A stretch of DNA of 64,000 nt from Streptomyces galbus (lineage in GTDB: Bacteria > Actinomycetota > Actinomycetes > Streptomycetales > Streptomycetaceae), in contig NZ_SZPR01000025.1 in assembly GCF_005280195.1 (NCBI RefSeq), positions 1-64,000 on the forward strand, in the 5' to 3' direction. Below are positions 55,268 through 64,000 of the stretch, in pieces (the first letter of the stretch is position 1; each line of letters begins with the position of its first letter). The position numbers and the translations under genes are program-made. Below the pieces are notes generated by a model. The model searched no databases. It saw only the letters and a list, made by a program, of their open reading frames with translations, and had not been told where the DNA came from.

Positions 55268-55464
55268 GGGGGTTCCTGCCTGCGCTTTCCGTCCGTGCAC
55301 CCGTGATGTCGGGCACGCTTGCCCCGGACTTTCCGTGGGCTTTGGAGTGGCTTTGAGGAGACGAGTGAACCTCTCTCCCCGAGACACCGTCCTAGAGGGC
55401 GCAATGTCGCCGGATGCCCGATCGGCTCCGGAATCCAGGTCCCTCGCGAACACTGTGGGAAGCG

Positions 55465-57300
55465 ATGTCTGTCAGGCTAGATGGGGAAATGTCGGGCGGG
55501 GTTCCGCGCCGATCAAGCCGGGTGCGGAGCATGCTCCGGGGTCCGCGCCCCGAATCCGTTCCCGTGCTCGTCGGCAGGGCCTGCGCGCTCGTGGGCCTGC
55601 TGGACGTCGCCGCCGGCGTGTTCCCGCGGTTCCGGCACAGCCGTATGCACACCCTCGCCGAGGTGCTGCCCGGGGCGTTCGGGCCGTTCGCCGCCGCGCT
55701 CTCGCTGAGCGCCGGCGTGCTCCTGCTGCTGCTCGCGCACGGGCTGAAGCGGGGCAAGCGGCGGGCCTGGCGGGCGGCCGTGGCGCTGCTGCCCGCGGGC
55801 GCCATCGCCCAGTTCTCGTACCGCCATTCGCTGCTGGGCGCGCTGATCTCCGCGGCCCTGCTGGTGCCGCTGCTGCGCCACCGCGACCAGTTCTCCGCCC
55901 TGCCCGACCCGCGCAGCCGCTGGCGCGCGCTCGCCAACTTCGTCCTCATGGGCGCCGGTTCCCTCGTCCTGGGGCTGGTCATCGTCAGCGTCCACCCCAA
56001 TCGCGTGGTCGGCGACCCGAGCCTGGCCGATCGCCTGACGCACGTCCTGTACGGCCTGTTCGGCTTCGAGGGCCCGGTCGACTACCAGGGCGACACCTCC
56101 TGGACGGTCGCCTTCTCCCTGGGCGCGCTGGGCCTGCTCACCGCCGTCACCACCATCTACCTCGCCTTCCGGCCCGAGCACCCCGCCGCGCAGCTCACCG
56201 AGGAGGACGAGGCGCGCCTGCGGGCCCTGCTGGACAAGCACGGCCGGCGCGACTCCCTCGGCCACTTCGCGCTGCGCCGCGACAAGGCCGTCGTGTTCTC
56301 CCCCAGCGGCAAGGCCGCCGTGACGTACCGCGTCGTCTCCGGCGTGATGCTCGCCAGCGGCGACCCCATCGGTGACGTCGAGGCCTGGCCGGGCGCCATC
56401 GAGCGGTTCATGGACGAGGCCCGGGCGCACTCCTGGACGCCCGCCGTGATGGGCTGCTCGGAGACGGGCGGCGAGGTGTGGACCCGTGAGACCGGTCTCG
56501 ACGCCCTCGAACTGGGCGACGAGGCGGTGGTGGACGTCGCGGATTTCTCCCTCGCCGGCCGCGCGATGCGCAACGTGCGCCAGATGGTCAAGCGCATCGA
56601 GCGCGCCGGTTACGAAACCCGGGTACGACGTGTCCGTGACCTCGGCGAGGCGGAGCTGGAGCGCATCCGGCAAGCCGCCGAGGACTGGCGCGGCACCGAC
56701 ACCGAGCGCGGTTTCTCCATGGCGCTGGGCCGCATCGGCGACCTGGCCGACGGCGACTGCCTCATCGCCACCGCCCACAAGGCCGACCCGGAAACGGGCC
56801 CCTACGGCGACCTGAAGGCGATCCTGCACTTCGTGCCCTGGGGCAGCGACGGCGCCTCGCTGGACCTGATGCGCCGCGACCGCGCCGCCGACCCGGGGAT
56901 GAACGAGCTGCTGATCGTGGCCGCCCTGCAGGCCGCGCCCAGGTTCGGCATCACGCGCGTGTCGCTGAACTTCGCCATGTTCCGCTCGGCGCTGGCCCGC
57001 GGCGAGAAGATCGGCGCGGGACCGGTGCTGCGCGCCTGGCGCGGACTGCTCGTCTTCCTCTCGCGCTGGTTCCAGATCGAGTCGCTGTACAAGTTCAACG
57101 CCAAGTTCCAGCCGCGCTGGGAGCCCCGCTTCGTCGTCTACCGCGCCTCCGCGGACCTGCCCCGCATCGGCTTCGCCGCCATGCAGGCGGAGGGCTTCGT
57201 CACGCTCGCCCTGCCGCTGCCGCGCTTCCTGCGCCGGCACCGGCCCGCCCCGCGCCCGTGCGCGCACGCCCTGACCGAGCACGAAGCCCGCGCCGCGTAG
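55465..57300 (+). CDS. MprF/LysX-type DUF2156 phosphatidylglycerol aminoacyltransferase-like protein
   Basis: A 611-residue membrane protein. About five to six helices fill the first 250 residues. The C-terminal half (about 265-590) is the GNAT-fold DUF2156 domain that transfers an aminoacyl group to phosphatidylglycerol (GHFALRRDKAVVFSPSGKAA, DPIGDVEAWPGAIERFMDEA, FNAKFQPRWEPRFVVYR). It would make the membrane less anionic and resist cationic peptides. Starts at 55414, 55465 and 55489 are all possible. An ECF-like promoter may lie at 55446-55472. Confidence 0.88.
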   Translation: MSVRLDGEMSGGVPRRSSRVRSMLRGPRPESVPVLVGRACALVGLLDVAAGVFPRFRHSRMHTLAEVLPGAFGPFAAALSLSAGVLLLLLAHGLKRGKRRAWRAAVALLPAGAIAQFSYRHSLLGALISAALLVPLLRHRDQFSALPDPRSRWRALANFVLMGAGSLVLGLVIVSVHPNRVVGDPSLADRLTHVLYGLFGFEGPVDYQGDTSWTVAFSLGALGLLTAVTTIYLAFRPEHPAAQLTEEDEARLRALLDKHGRRDSLGHFALRRDKAVVFSPSGKAAVTYRVVSGVMLASGDPIGDVEAWPGAIERFMDEARAHSWTPAVMGCSETGGEVWTRETGLDALELGDEAVVDVADFSLAGRAMRNVRQMVKRIERAGYETRVRRVRDLGEAELERIRQAAEDWRGTDTERGFSMALGRIGDLADGDCLIATAHKADPETGPYGDLKAILHFVPWGSDGASLDLMRRDRAADPGMNELLIVAALQAAPRFGITRVSLNFAMFRSALARGEKIGAGPVLRAWRGLLVFLSRWFQIESLYKFNAKFQPRWEPRFVVYRASADLPRIGFAAMQAEGFVTLALPLPRFLRRHRPAPRPCAHALTEHEARAA

Positions 57301-57446
57301 CCCCCACGGGGACCACCCCGACCGGTCCGGGCGGAGGCCTCGCCCCCCTCCAGCCCTGAGGCCCCCGCCCGGACCACCCGCACCACCCGCCCGCACCACG
57401 CGCGCGTGCTGCACAGCGTGTCGTGCCCTGGGCCTAGGCTGAACAT

Positions 57447-58325
57447 ATGAGCAAGCAGAGCGGACGCGGGCGGGTCGCCGGTCTTCCCGAGTGGGACCGG
57501 TGCGCGGTCATGGGCGTCGTCAACGTCACGCCCGACTCCTTCTCGGACGGCGGCCGCTGGTTCGACACCACGGCCGCCGTCAAGCACGGCCTCGCCCTGG
57601 TCGCCGAGGGCGCCGACCTCGTCGACGTGGGCGGGGAGTCCACCCGCCCCGGCGCCACGCGCGTGGACGAGGCCGAGGAGCTGCGCCGCGTCATCCCCGT
57701 CGTCCGCGGACTCGCCTCCGAGGGCGTCGTCGTCTCCGTCGACACCATGCGCGCCTCGGTCGCCGGGCAGGCCCTCGCCGCCGGCGCCGCCCTCGTCAAC
57801 GACGTCAGCGGCGGCCTCGCCGACCCCGCGATGATCCCCGTCGTCGCCGACGCCGGGGCACCCTTCGTCGTCATGCACTGGCGCGGCTTCCTGGAGGGCG
57901 GCAACGTCCGCGGCGTCTACGACGACGTCGTCACCGAGGTCGTCGACGAGCTCCGCGCGCGCGTGGAGGCCGTGCTCGCGGGCGGCATCGCCCCGGACCG
58001 GATCGTCGTCGACCCCGGCCTCGGCTTCTCCAAGGAGGCCGGGCACGACCTGACCCTCCTCGCCCACCTCGACCGGCTGCACTCCCTGGGCCACCCGCTG
58101 CTCGTCGCCGCCTCCCGCAAGCGGTTCCTCGGCCGTGTCCTCGCCGGCCCCGAGGGCGCGCCGCCGCCCGCGCGGGAGCGGGACGCCGCCACCGCGGCCG
58201 TCTCCGCCCTCGCCGCGCACGCCGGCGCCTGGGCCGTCCGCGTCCACGAGGTGCACGCCACGGCCGACGCGGTCCGGGTCGCGCGCGCCCTGGAAGGCGC
58301 CCGGCAGGCGGACGGCACCCGGTGA
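57447..58325 (+). CDS. folP: Dihydropteroate synthase
   Basis: Joins dihydropterin pyrophosphate and p-aminobenzoate; the sulfonamide target. A 292-residue TIM barrel with MGVVNVTPDSFSDGGRW, LVDVGGESTRPGATRV, SVDTMRASVAGQAL, LVNDVSGG, DPGLGFSKEAGHDL, AASRKRFLG and VRVHEV. All pterin-binding motifs look intact. TAGGCT at 57435-57440 is 6 nt from the ATG, so a leaderless transcript is likely. It is the first gene of the folate cluster; its stop overlaps the next start (GTGA). Confidence 0.96.
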   Translation: MSKQSGRGRVAGLPEWDRCAVMGVVNVTPDSFSDGGRWFDTTAAVKHGLALVAEGADLVDVGGESTRPGATRVDEAEELRRVIPVVRGLASEGVVVSVDTMRASVAGQALAAGAALVNDVSGGLADPAMIPVVADAGAPFVVMHWRGFLEGGNVRGVYDDVVTEVVDELRARVEAVLAGGIAPDRIVVDPGLGFSKEAGHDLTLLAHLDRLHSLGHPLLVAASRKRFLGRVLAGPEGAPPPARERDAATAAVSALAAHAGAWAVRVHEVHATADAVRVARALEGARQADGTR

Positions 58326-58825
58326 GCGCCCCGCACACCGACGTGGAGCGGGTCGAGGCCGCCAACGCCGCCTTCTACGAGGCCCTGGAGCGCGGCGACT
58401 TCGAGCAGGTGTCCGCGCTCTGGCTCACCCCCGCCGACCTGGGCGTCGACGAGACGTACCACGACCCGGCCGACACCGGCGTGGTCTCCTGCGTGCACCC
58501 GGGCTGGCCGGTGCTCACCGGCCGGGGGGAGGTGCTGCGGTCGTACGCGCTGATCATGGCGAACACCGACTACATCCAGTTCTTCCTCACCGACGTGCAC
58601 GTCTCGGTCACCGGCGACACGGCCGTGGTGACCTGCACCGAGAACATCCTCAGCGGCGGCCCCGCCCCCGAGGACGGCGAGGAACTGGGCCCGCTCGTCG
58701 GGCAGCTCGTCGTCGCGACGAACGTGTTCCGGCGCACACCCGACGGCTGGAAGCTCTGGTCGCACCACGCCTCGCCGGTTCTGGCCGAAAACGACGAGGA
58801 CGAGGACGAGGAGACGCCCTCCTGA
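58322..58825 (+). CDS. NTF2-like (SnoaL/DUF4440-type) protein
   Basis: A 167-residue protein with an NTF2-like cone fold. The opening helix is VERVEAANAAFYEALERGDF, followed by strands (VLRSYALIMANTDYIQFFLT, TAVVTCTENILSGG) and FRRTPDGWKLWSHHASPVL, with an acidic tail. It is common in actinobacterial folate clusters, function unknown; a role in folate metabolism is only inferred from linkage. GTG at 58322 overlaps the folP stop by 4 nt. Confidence 0.88.
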   Translation: MSAPHTDVERVEAANAAFYEALERGDFEQVSALWLTPADLGVDETYHDPADTGVVSCVHPGWPVLTGRGEVLRSYALIMANTDYIQFFLTDVHVSVTGDTAVVTCTENILSGGPAPEDGEELGPLVGQLVVATNVFRRTPDGWKLWSHHASPVLAENDEDEDEETPS

Positions 58826-58899
58826 GGGGTAGACGCCTCTCGGGGCGTGGTGGGAATCACCCGCCGGCGGCAGGTGCGGGCACCGACCGGTGAACCACC

Positions 58900-58921
58900 G
58901 GTGTTCCCCCGGGGGAACACC
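58900..58921. promoter_or_regulatory. 22-bp perfect palindrome upstream of folB
   Basis: Arms GGTGTTCCCCC and GGGGGAACACC abut with no spacer. It lies 165 bp before the folB start and 75 bp after the NTF2-like gene. As RNA it could be a hairpin only with loss of central pairs; as DNA it is a fully symmetric operator candidate. Confidence 0.55.
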
Positions 58922-59065
58922 CGGCGCAACCGGCCGGATCCGACACCCGCCGGCGCCCCCGCGGCCCGTCGTTGTCGGTGCCCGCAGGTAGATTCGTTCG
59001 AGGCCGGCGTGCCGCCCGCACGTGGCAGCGACCGGCCGCCACCGACGATTGCAGGAGTGATTCGC

Positions 59066-59425
59066 GTGGATCGTGTCGCGCTGCGCGGCCTGAAGGCCCG
59101 CGGGCACCACGGCGTGTTCCCCAAGGAGCGCGAGGAGGGCCAGACCTTCCTCGTGGACCTCGTGCTGGGACTGGACACCCGGGCGGCCGCGGCCGACGAC
59201 GACCTGGCGAAGACCGTGCACTACGGCATCGTGGCGGAGGAGGTCGTGGCCGTCGTCGAGGGCGAGCCGGTGAACCTCATCGAGACGCTCGCCGAGCGCA
59301 TCGCCGAGACGTGCCTGAAGCACGAGCAGGTCCAGGAGGTCGAGGTCCGCGTCCACAAGCCGGACGCGCCGATCACCGTCCCGTTCGACGACGTGACCGT
59401 CACCATCATCCGGAGCCGAGCATGA
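59066..59425 (+). CDS. folB: Dihydroneopterin aldolase
   Basis: Cleaves 7,8-dihydroneopterin to 6-hydroxymethyl-dihydropterin in folate synthesis. The protein has 119 residues, normal. Family motifs: LRGLKARGHHGVFPKEREEG, DLAKTVHYG, NLIETLAERIAETCL (catalytic Glu region) and VRVHKPDAPI. GTG at 59066 has CAGGAG at 9 nt. Its own promoter is likely (TAGATT at 58988-58993). The stop overlaps folK (ATGA). Confidence 0.95.
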   Translation: MDRVALRGLKARGHHGVFPKEREEGQTFLVDLVLGLDTRAAAADDDLAKTVHYGIVAEEVVAVVEGEPVNLIETLAERIAETCLKHEQVQEVEVRVHKPDAPITVPFDDVTVTIIRSRA

Positions 59426-60033
59426 CCGCGTCCTTCACGCAGGGCCCGACGGACCCGACCGTCCAGCCGGTGCCCGCCTCCGTCGTCGAGCGGGTCGACG
59501 CCGCCGACACCACGCTGCACAACCCGCAGCGGGCGGTGATCTCCCTCGGCTCCAACCTGGGCAACCGGCTGGAGACCCTGCAGGGCGCCGTCGACGCCCT
59601 GGAGGACACCCCGGGCGTGCGCGTGAAGGCCGTCTCCCCGGTGTACGAGACCGAGCCGTGGGGCGTGGAGCCGGGCAGCCAGCCGTCGTACTTCAACGCC
59701 GTGGTGCTGCTGAAGACCACTTTGCCGCCGTCGTCCCTGCTGGAGCGGGCCCACGCCGTCGAGGAGGCCTTCCACCGGGTCCGCGAGGAGCGCTGGGGCG
59801 CCCGCACGCTGGACGTCGACATCGTGGCGTACGCCGACGTCGTCTCCGACGACCCGGTGCTGACGCTCCCCCACCCGCGCGCCCACGAACGGGCCTTCGT
59901 GCTCGCCCCGTGGCACGACGTGGAGCCCGGCGCGCGGCTTCCCGGCCGCGGTCCGGTGGCCGACCTCCTCGGCACCGTCACCCGCGACGGCGTCGCGCCC
60001 CGCGCGGACCTGGAACTCCGGCTGCCCGAGTAG
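59422..60033 (+). CDS. folK: 2-amino-4-hydroxy-6-hydroxymethyldihydropteridine pyrophosphokinase
   Basis: Transfers pyrophosphate from ATP to hydroxymethyl-dihydropterin, making the FolP substrate. The protein has 203 residues, with a roughly 35-residue N-terminal extension before AVISLGSNLGNRLETLQGAV. Signature RWGARTLDVDIVAYADVV carries the Mg-binding Asp pair, and LPHPRAHERAFVLAPWHDVE follows. The ATG overlaps the folB stop by 4 nt. Confidence 0.96.
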   Translation: MTASFTQGPTDPTVQPVPASVVERVDAADTTLHNPQRAVISLGSNLGNRLETLQGAVDALEDTPGVRVKAVSPVYETEPWGVEPGSQPSYFNAVVLLKTTLPPSSLLERAHAVEEAFHRVREERWGARTLDVDIVAYADVVSDDPVLTLPHPRAHERAFVLAPWHDVEPGARLPGRGPVADLLGTVTRDGVAPRADLELRLPE

Positions 60034-60094
60034 TCGTTAAGGTCGAGGACACCACACGTACGCCGGGCCCGGCCGGGGGAGCTGAAGGATCACC

Positions 60095-60580
60095 GTGAGA
60101 GAGCTGCGCATCAGGTTGCTGGCCGGCGTCTTCGTCGTGGCCGGTGTCCTGTCCTGGGCGGGCGCCCGCCTCTGGAACTCGATCGGGACCCTCCCCAGCG
60201 TCCCCCTGGCCGCGCCCATCGTGCTGGCCCTCATCGCGGTGGTCCTGCTCGCCACGGCGCTCTCGCTCCGCGCCCGGCTGCGGGCCCAGCGCGAGCGCCG
60301 TCCCGAGGCCAAGGGCGTCGATCCGCTGATGGCGGCCCGCGCGGTCGTCTTCGGCCAGGCCAGCGCCCTGGTCGCGGCCCTGGTCGCCGGCATGTACGGC
60401 GGCACCGGCGTGGTCCTGCTCGAGTCCCTGGACATCCCCGCCCGACGCGACCAGGCCATCTACGCCGGCTTCTCGGTCCTCGCGGGCATCGGCGTCATAG
60501 CGGCCGGGATCTTCCTGGAGCGCGTCTGCAGGCTCCCGGAGGACGACGACCACGACCAGGGCGCCCCGTCGGCCGCCTGA
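60095..60580 (+). CDS. DUF3180 membrane protein
   Basis: A 161-residue protein with four predicted membrane helices (about 5-25, 35-57, 82-105, 125-147) and a short acidic tail. The domain is an actinobacterial family of unknown function regularly found between folK and other core genes. GTG at 60095 has GAAGGA upstream. It is probably cotranscribed with folBK (61-nt gap). Confidence 0.88.
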   Translation: MRELRIRLLAGVFVVAGVLSWAGARLWNSIGTLPSVPLAAPIVLALIAVVLLATALSLRARLRAQRERRPEAKGVDPLMAARAVVFGQASALVAALVAGMYGGTGVVLLESLDIPARRDQAIYAGFSVLAGIGVIAAGIFLERVCRLPEDDDHDQGAPSAA

Positions 60581-60596
60581 GCCCTCCCGAACCGGT

Positions 60597-60620
60597 CCGC
60601 CCGCCGGATCGACCGGGCGG
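60597..60620. terminator. Hairpin between DUF3180 and folE genes
   Basis: Arms CCGCCCG (60597-60603) and CGGGCGG (60614-60620) with a 10-nt loop lie between convergent genes. Confidence 0.45.
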
Positions 60621-60665
60621 AGGCACGGACCGGGCACGGACCGCCCCCGTCCGGGGCACGGCGCG

Positions 60666-61277
60666 TCAGCGCGCCATGATGAGGCTCATCGCCTCGTTGC
60701 GGGTCGCCGCGTCCCGGAGCTGACCGCGCACCGCAGAGGTGAGCGTCTTGGCGCCGGGCTTGCGGATGCCCCGCATCGACATGCACATGTGCTCGCACTC
60801 GATGACGACGATGACGCCACGCGGCTCCAGGATCTCCATCAGGGAGTCAGCGATCTGCGTGGTGAGACGTTCCTGCACCTGGGGGCGCCGGGCGTAGACG
60901 TCGACGAGCCGGGCCAGCTTGGACAGGCCCGTGATCTTCCCGCTGGCGGACGGGATGTAGCCGACGTGCGCGACGCCCCGGAACGGCACCAGGTGGTGCT
61001 CACAGGTCGAGAACACCTCGATGTCCTTCACCAGGACCATCTCGTCGTGACCGAGGTCGAAGGTCGTCGTCAGGACGTCCTCGGGCTGCTGCCACAGACC
61101 CGCGAAGATCTCCCGGTAGGCCCGTGCCACCCGCGCCGGCGTCTCCTTGAGGCCCTCGCGGTCCGGGTCCTCGCCGACCGCCAGCAGGAGTTCGCGCACG
61201 GCGTTCTCGGCGCGCTTCTCGTCGAACTCGCCGATGGCGCCGCCGCGGTCGCCGTCCAGCGTCACGGGGTCGGTCAT
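60666..61277 (-). CDS. folE: GTP cyclohydrolase I
   Basis: Converts GTP to dihydroneopterin triphosphate, the entry to folate. The protein has 203 residues. Zinc and substrate motifs: VFSTCEHHLVPF, SGKITGLSKLARLVDVYARR, QVQERLTTQIADSL and VIECEHMCMSMRGIRKPGAK, which provides the second zinc Cys. The zinc-dependent FolE1 type. It is transcribed toward the other fol genes from next to ftsH, with about 120 nt between its start and the ftsH end. Confidence 0.96.
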   Translation of the reverse strand: MTDPVTLDGDRGGAIGEFDEKRAENAVRELLLAVGEDPDREGLKETPARVARAYREIFAGLWQQPEDVLTTTFDLGHDEMVLVKDIEVFSTCEHHLVPFRGVAHVGYIPSASGKITGLSKLARLVDVYARRPQVQERLTTQIADSLMEILEPRGVIVVIECEHMCMSMRGIRKPGAKTLTSAVRGQLRDAATRNEAMSLIMAR

Positions 61278-61345
61278 CTTGGTGCCTCGTTCCTCTGCGG
61301 GTCACACGTGTGGGGTACGCGCTGCGGGGGCGGTCATACGACAAA

Positions 61346-61379
61346 CCGCGCCCCCCAGGCTAGAACCTGGGGGGCGCGG
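61346..61379. terminator. ftsH terminator
   Basis: A perfect 14-bp stem, 61346-61359 with 61366-61379, lies just past the ftsH stop, before folE. Confidence 0.8.
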
Positions 61380-61397
61380 CATCCATTCCGGGCCTGG

Positions 61398-63437
<2,040 letters not shown>

Positions 63438-63609
63438 CCATACGGAGCGGTGCCGCCCCGTCCCTCCTGCCATAGTGAGTTTGATAAGACAGTTCTTCTG
63501 ACGGTACCCCAGCATCGTGGGCCGAAGCCGCACCGGAGAGCCGGGAGCCCGTCCGCATGGTCCAACGGTGCGGGAGCCGCTGGGGTTCCCGATCGCCGTG
63601 CCGGACCGG

Positions 63610-63635
63610 CCCGTCCGGCCCAGTGGCCGGACGGG
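63610..63635. terminator. hpt terminator
   Basis: An 11-bp perfect stem (63610-63620 with 63625-63635, CCCGTCCGGCC and complement) and a CAGT loop lie 8 nt past the hpt stop. Confidence 0.75.
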
Positions 63636-63643
63636 AAGGGTGC

Positions 63644-64000
63644 TCAGCCGCCGTAGACGTGGGGCGCGAGCGTCCCCACGAACGGCAGGTTGCGGTACTT
63701 CTCCGCGTAGTCGAGCCCGTACCCGACGACGAACTCGTTCGGGATGTCGAAGCCGACCCACTCCACGTCGATGGCGACCTTCGCGGCGTCCGGCTTGCGC
63801 AGCAGGGTGCAGATCTTCAGCGACTCCGGCTCGCGGGAGCCGAGGTTGTTGATCAGCCAGGACAGCGTCAGGCCGGAGTCGATGATGTCCTCGACGATCA
63901 GGACGTGCCGGCCCTTGATGTCGGTGTCGAGGTCCTTCAGGATCCGCACGACGCCGGACGACTGGGTGCCCGCGCCGTACGAGGACACCGCCATCCAGTC
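63644..64000 (-). CDS. hpt: Hypoxanthine phosphoribosyltransferase (5' end outside window)
   Basis: Salvages hypoxanthine and guanine with PRPP. Only the C-terminal 118 or so residues are in the window; the frame is open at the right edge. The PRPP-binding motif VLIVEDIIDSGLTLSWL, the purine-binding VEWVGFDIPNEFVVGYGLDY and the terminal YRNLPFVGTLAPHVYGG match the family. It lies just upstream of ftsH in the same direction, the order seen in many Gram-positive bacteria (tilS-hpt-ftsH). Confidence 0.93.
   Translation of the reverse strand, partial: DWMAVSSYGAGTQSSGVVRILKDLDTDIKGRHVLIVEDIIDSGLTLSWLINNLGSREPESLKICTLLRKPDAAKVAIDVEWVGFDIPNEFVVGYGLDYAEKYRNLPFVGTLAPHVYGG

Noticed and set aside
51215..55306. 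1363-codon + strand frame
   Set aside because: Gly/Arg/Glu-rich shadow of the PH-domain gene and antisense of the coiled-coil and esterase genes; no recognisable domain.

Overview
The window is a stretch of Streptomyces core chromosome. GC content is very high, many start codons are GTG, the -10 boxes are TAnnnT, and several gene sets are characteristic of the genus (sigE-cseABC, lsr2, clpC, disA-radA, ftsH-fol). From memory, the gene order is collinear with S. coelicolor from about SCO3334 (trpS1) to SCO3405 (hpt). No database search was run. I see no insertion sequence, prophage, CRISPR array, tRNA or rRNA.

Layout. Positions 1-4016 hold an attenuator-controlled, auxiliary-type tryptophanyl-tRNA synthetase, a GlxA-like AraC regulator, an isochorismatase-fold hydrolase and proC. 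Positions 4152-7086 hold a drug-type ABC exporter whose leaderless promoter is covered by a palindrome, followed by a decayed patch with a gene remnant and a repeated 37-mer, then two small proteins. Positions 7269-15365 hold an AfsK-like membrane Ser/Thr kinase, ilvD, a TetR-isomerase pair, a Ppx/GppA phosphatase and a Cys-rich protein. Positions 15496-22310 hold a sigma/anti-sigma/BACON fusion protein and a genome-integrity group (radA, disA, mutY).

Positions 22466-26125 are the SigE-CseABC envelope-stress system. Positions 26232-30356 hold a TetR-controlled MFS exporter, an M23 peptidase and a secreted HAD phosphatase. Positions 30483-37281 hold clpC with a candidate ClgR site, the nucleoid protein Lsr2, an N-acetylglutamate synthase-like acetyltransferase, a BlaI-type repressor and small proteins.

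Positions 37422-42872 are a tightly overlapped leftward cofactor operon: a DUF2520 reductase, panC, nadB, nadC, coaX. It links NAD synthesis with pantothenate/CoA synthesis. Positions 43057-48108 hold an aldolase-like PLP enzyme, an ArsR-type regulator, a TmrB-like NTPase and a NarL-type two-component pair. Positions 48293-52460 hold a MidA/NDUFAF7-like methyltransferase next to an isolated NuoD homologue, then two PH-domain membrane proteins. Positions 52517-57300 hold a coiled-coil acidic protein, an exported esterase and an MprF-type DUF2156 protein. Positions 57447-64000 hold folP-folB-folK with DUF3180, folE, ftsH, and the truncated hpt at the right edge.

Most of the window is ordinary conserved chromosome. 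The points most worth a second look are the sigma/anti-sigma/BACON fusion, the MidA-NuoD pairing, the trpS attenuator with its Lys9 substitution, and several precise dyad operators with no assigned regulator. A single theme runs through many genes: a TAnnnT box about 6-8 nt before the start codon, implying extensive leaderless translation.
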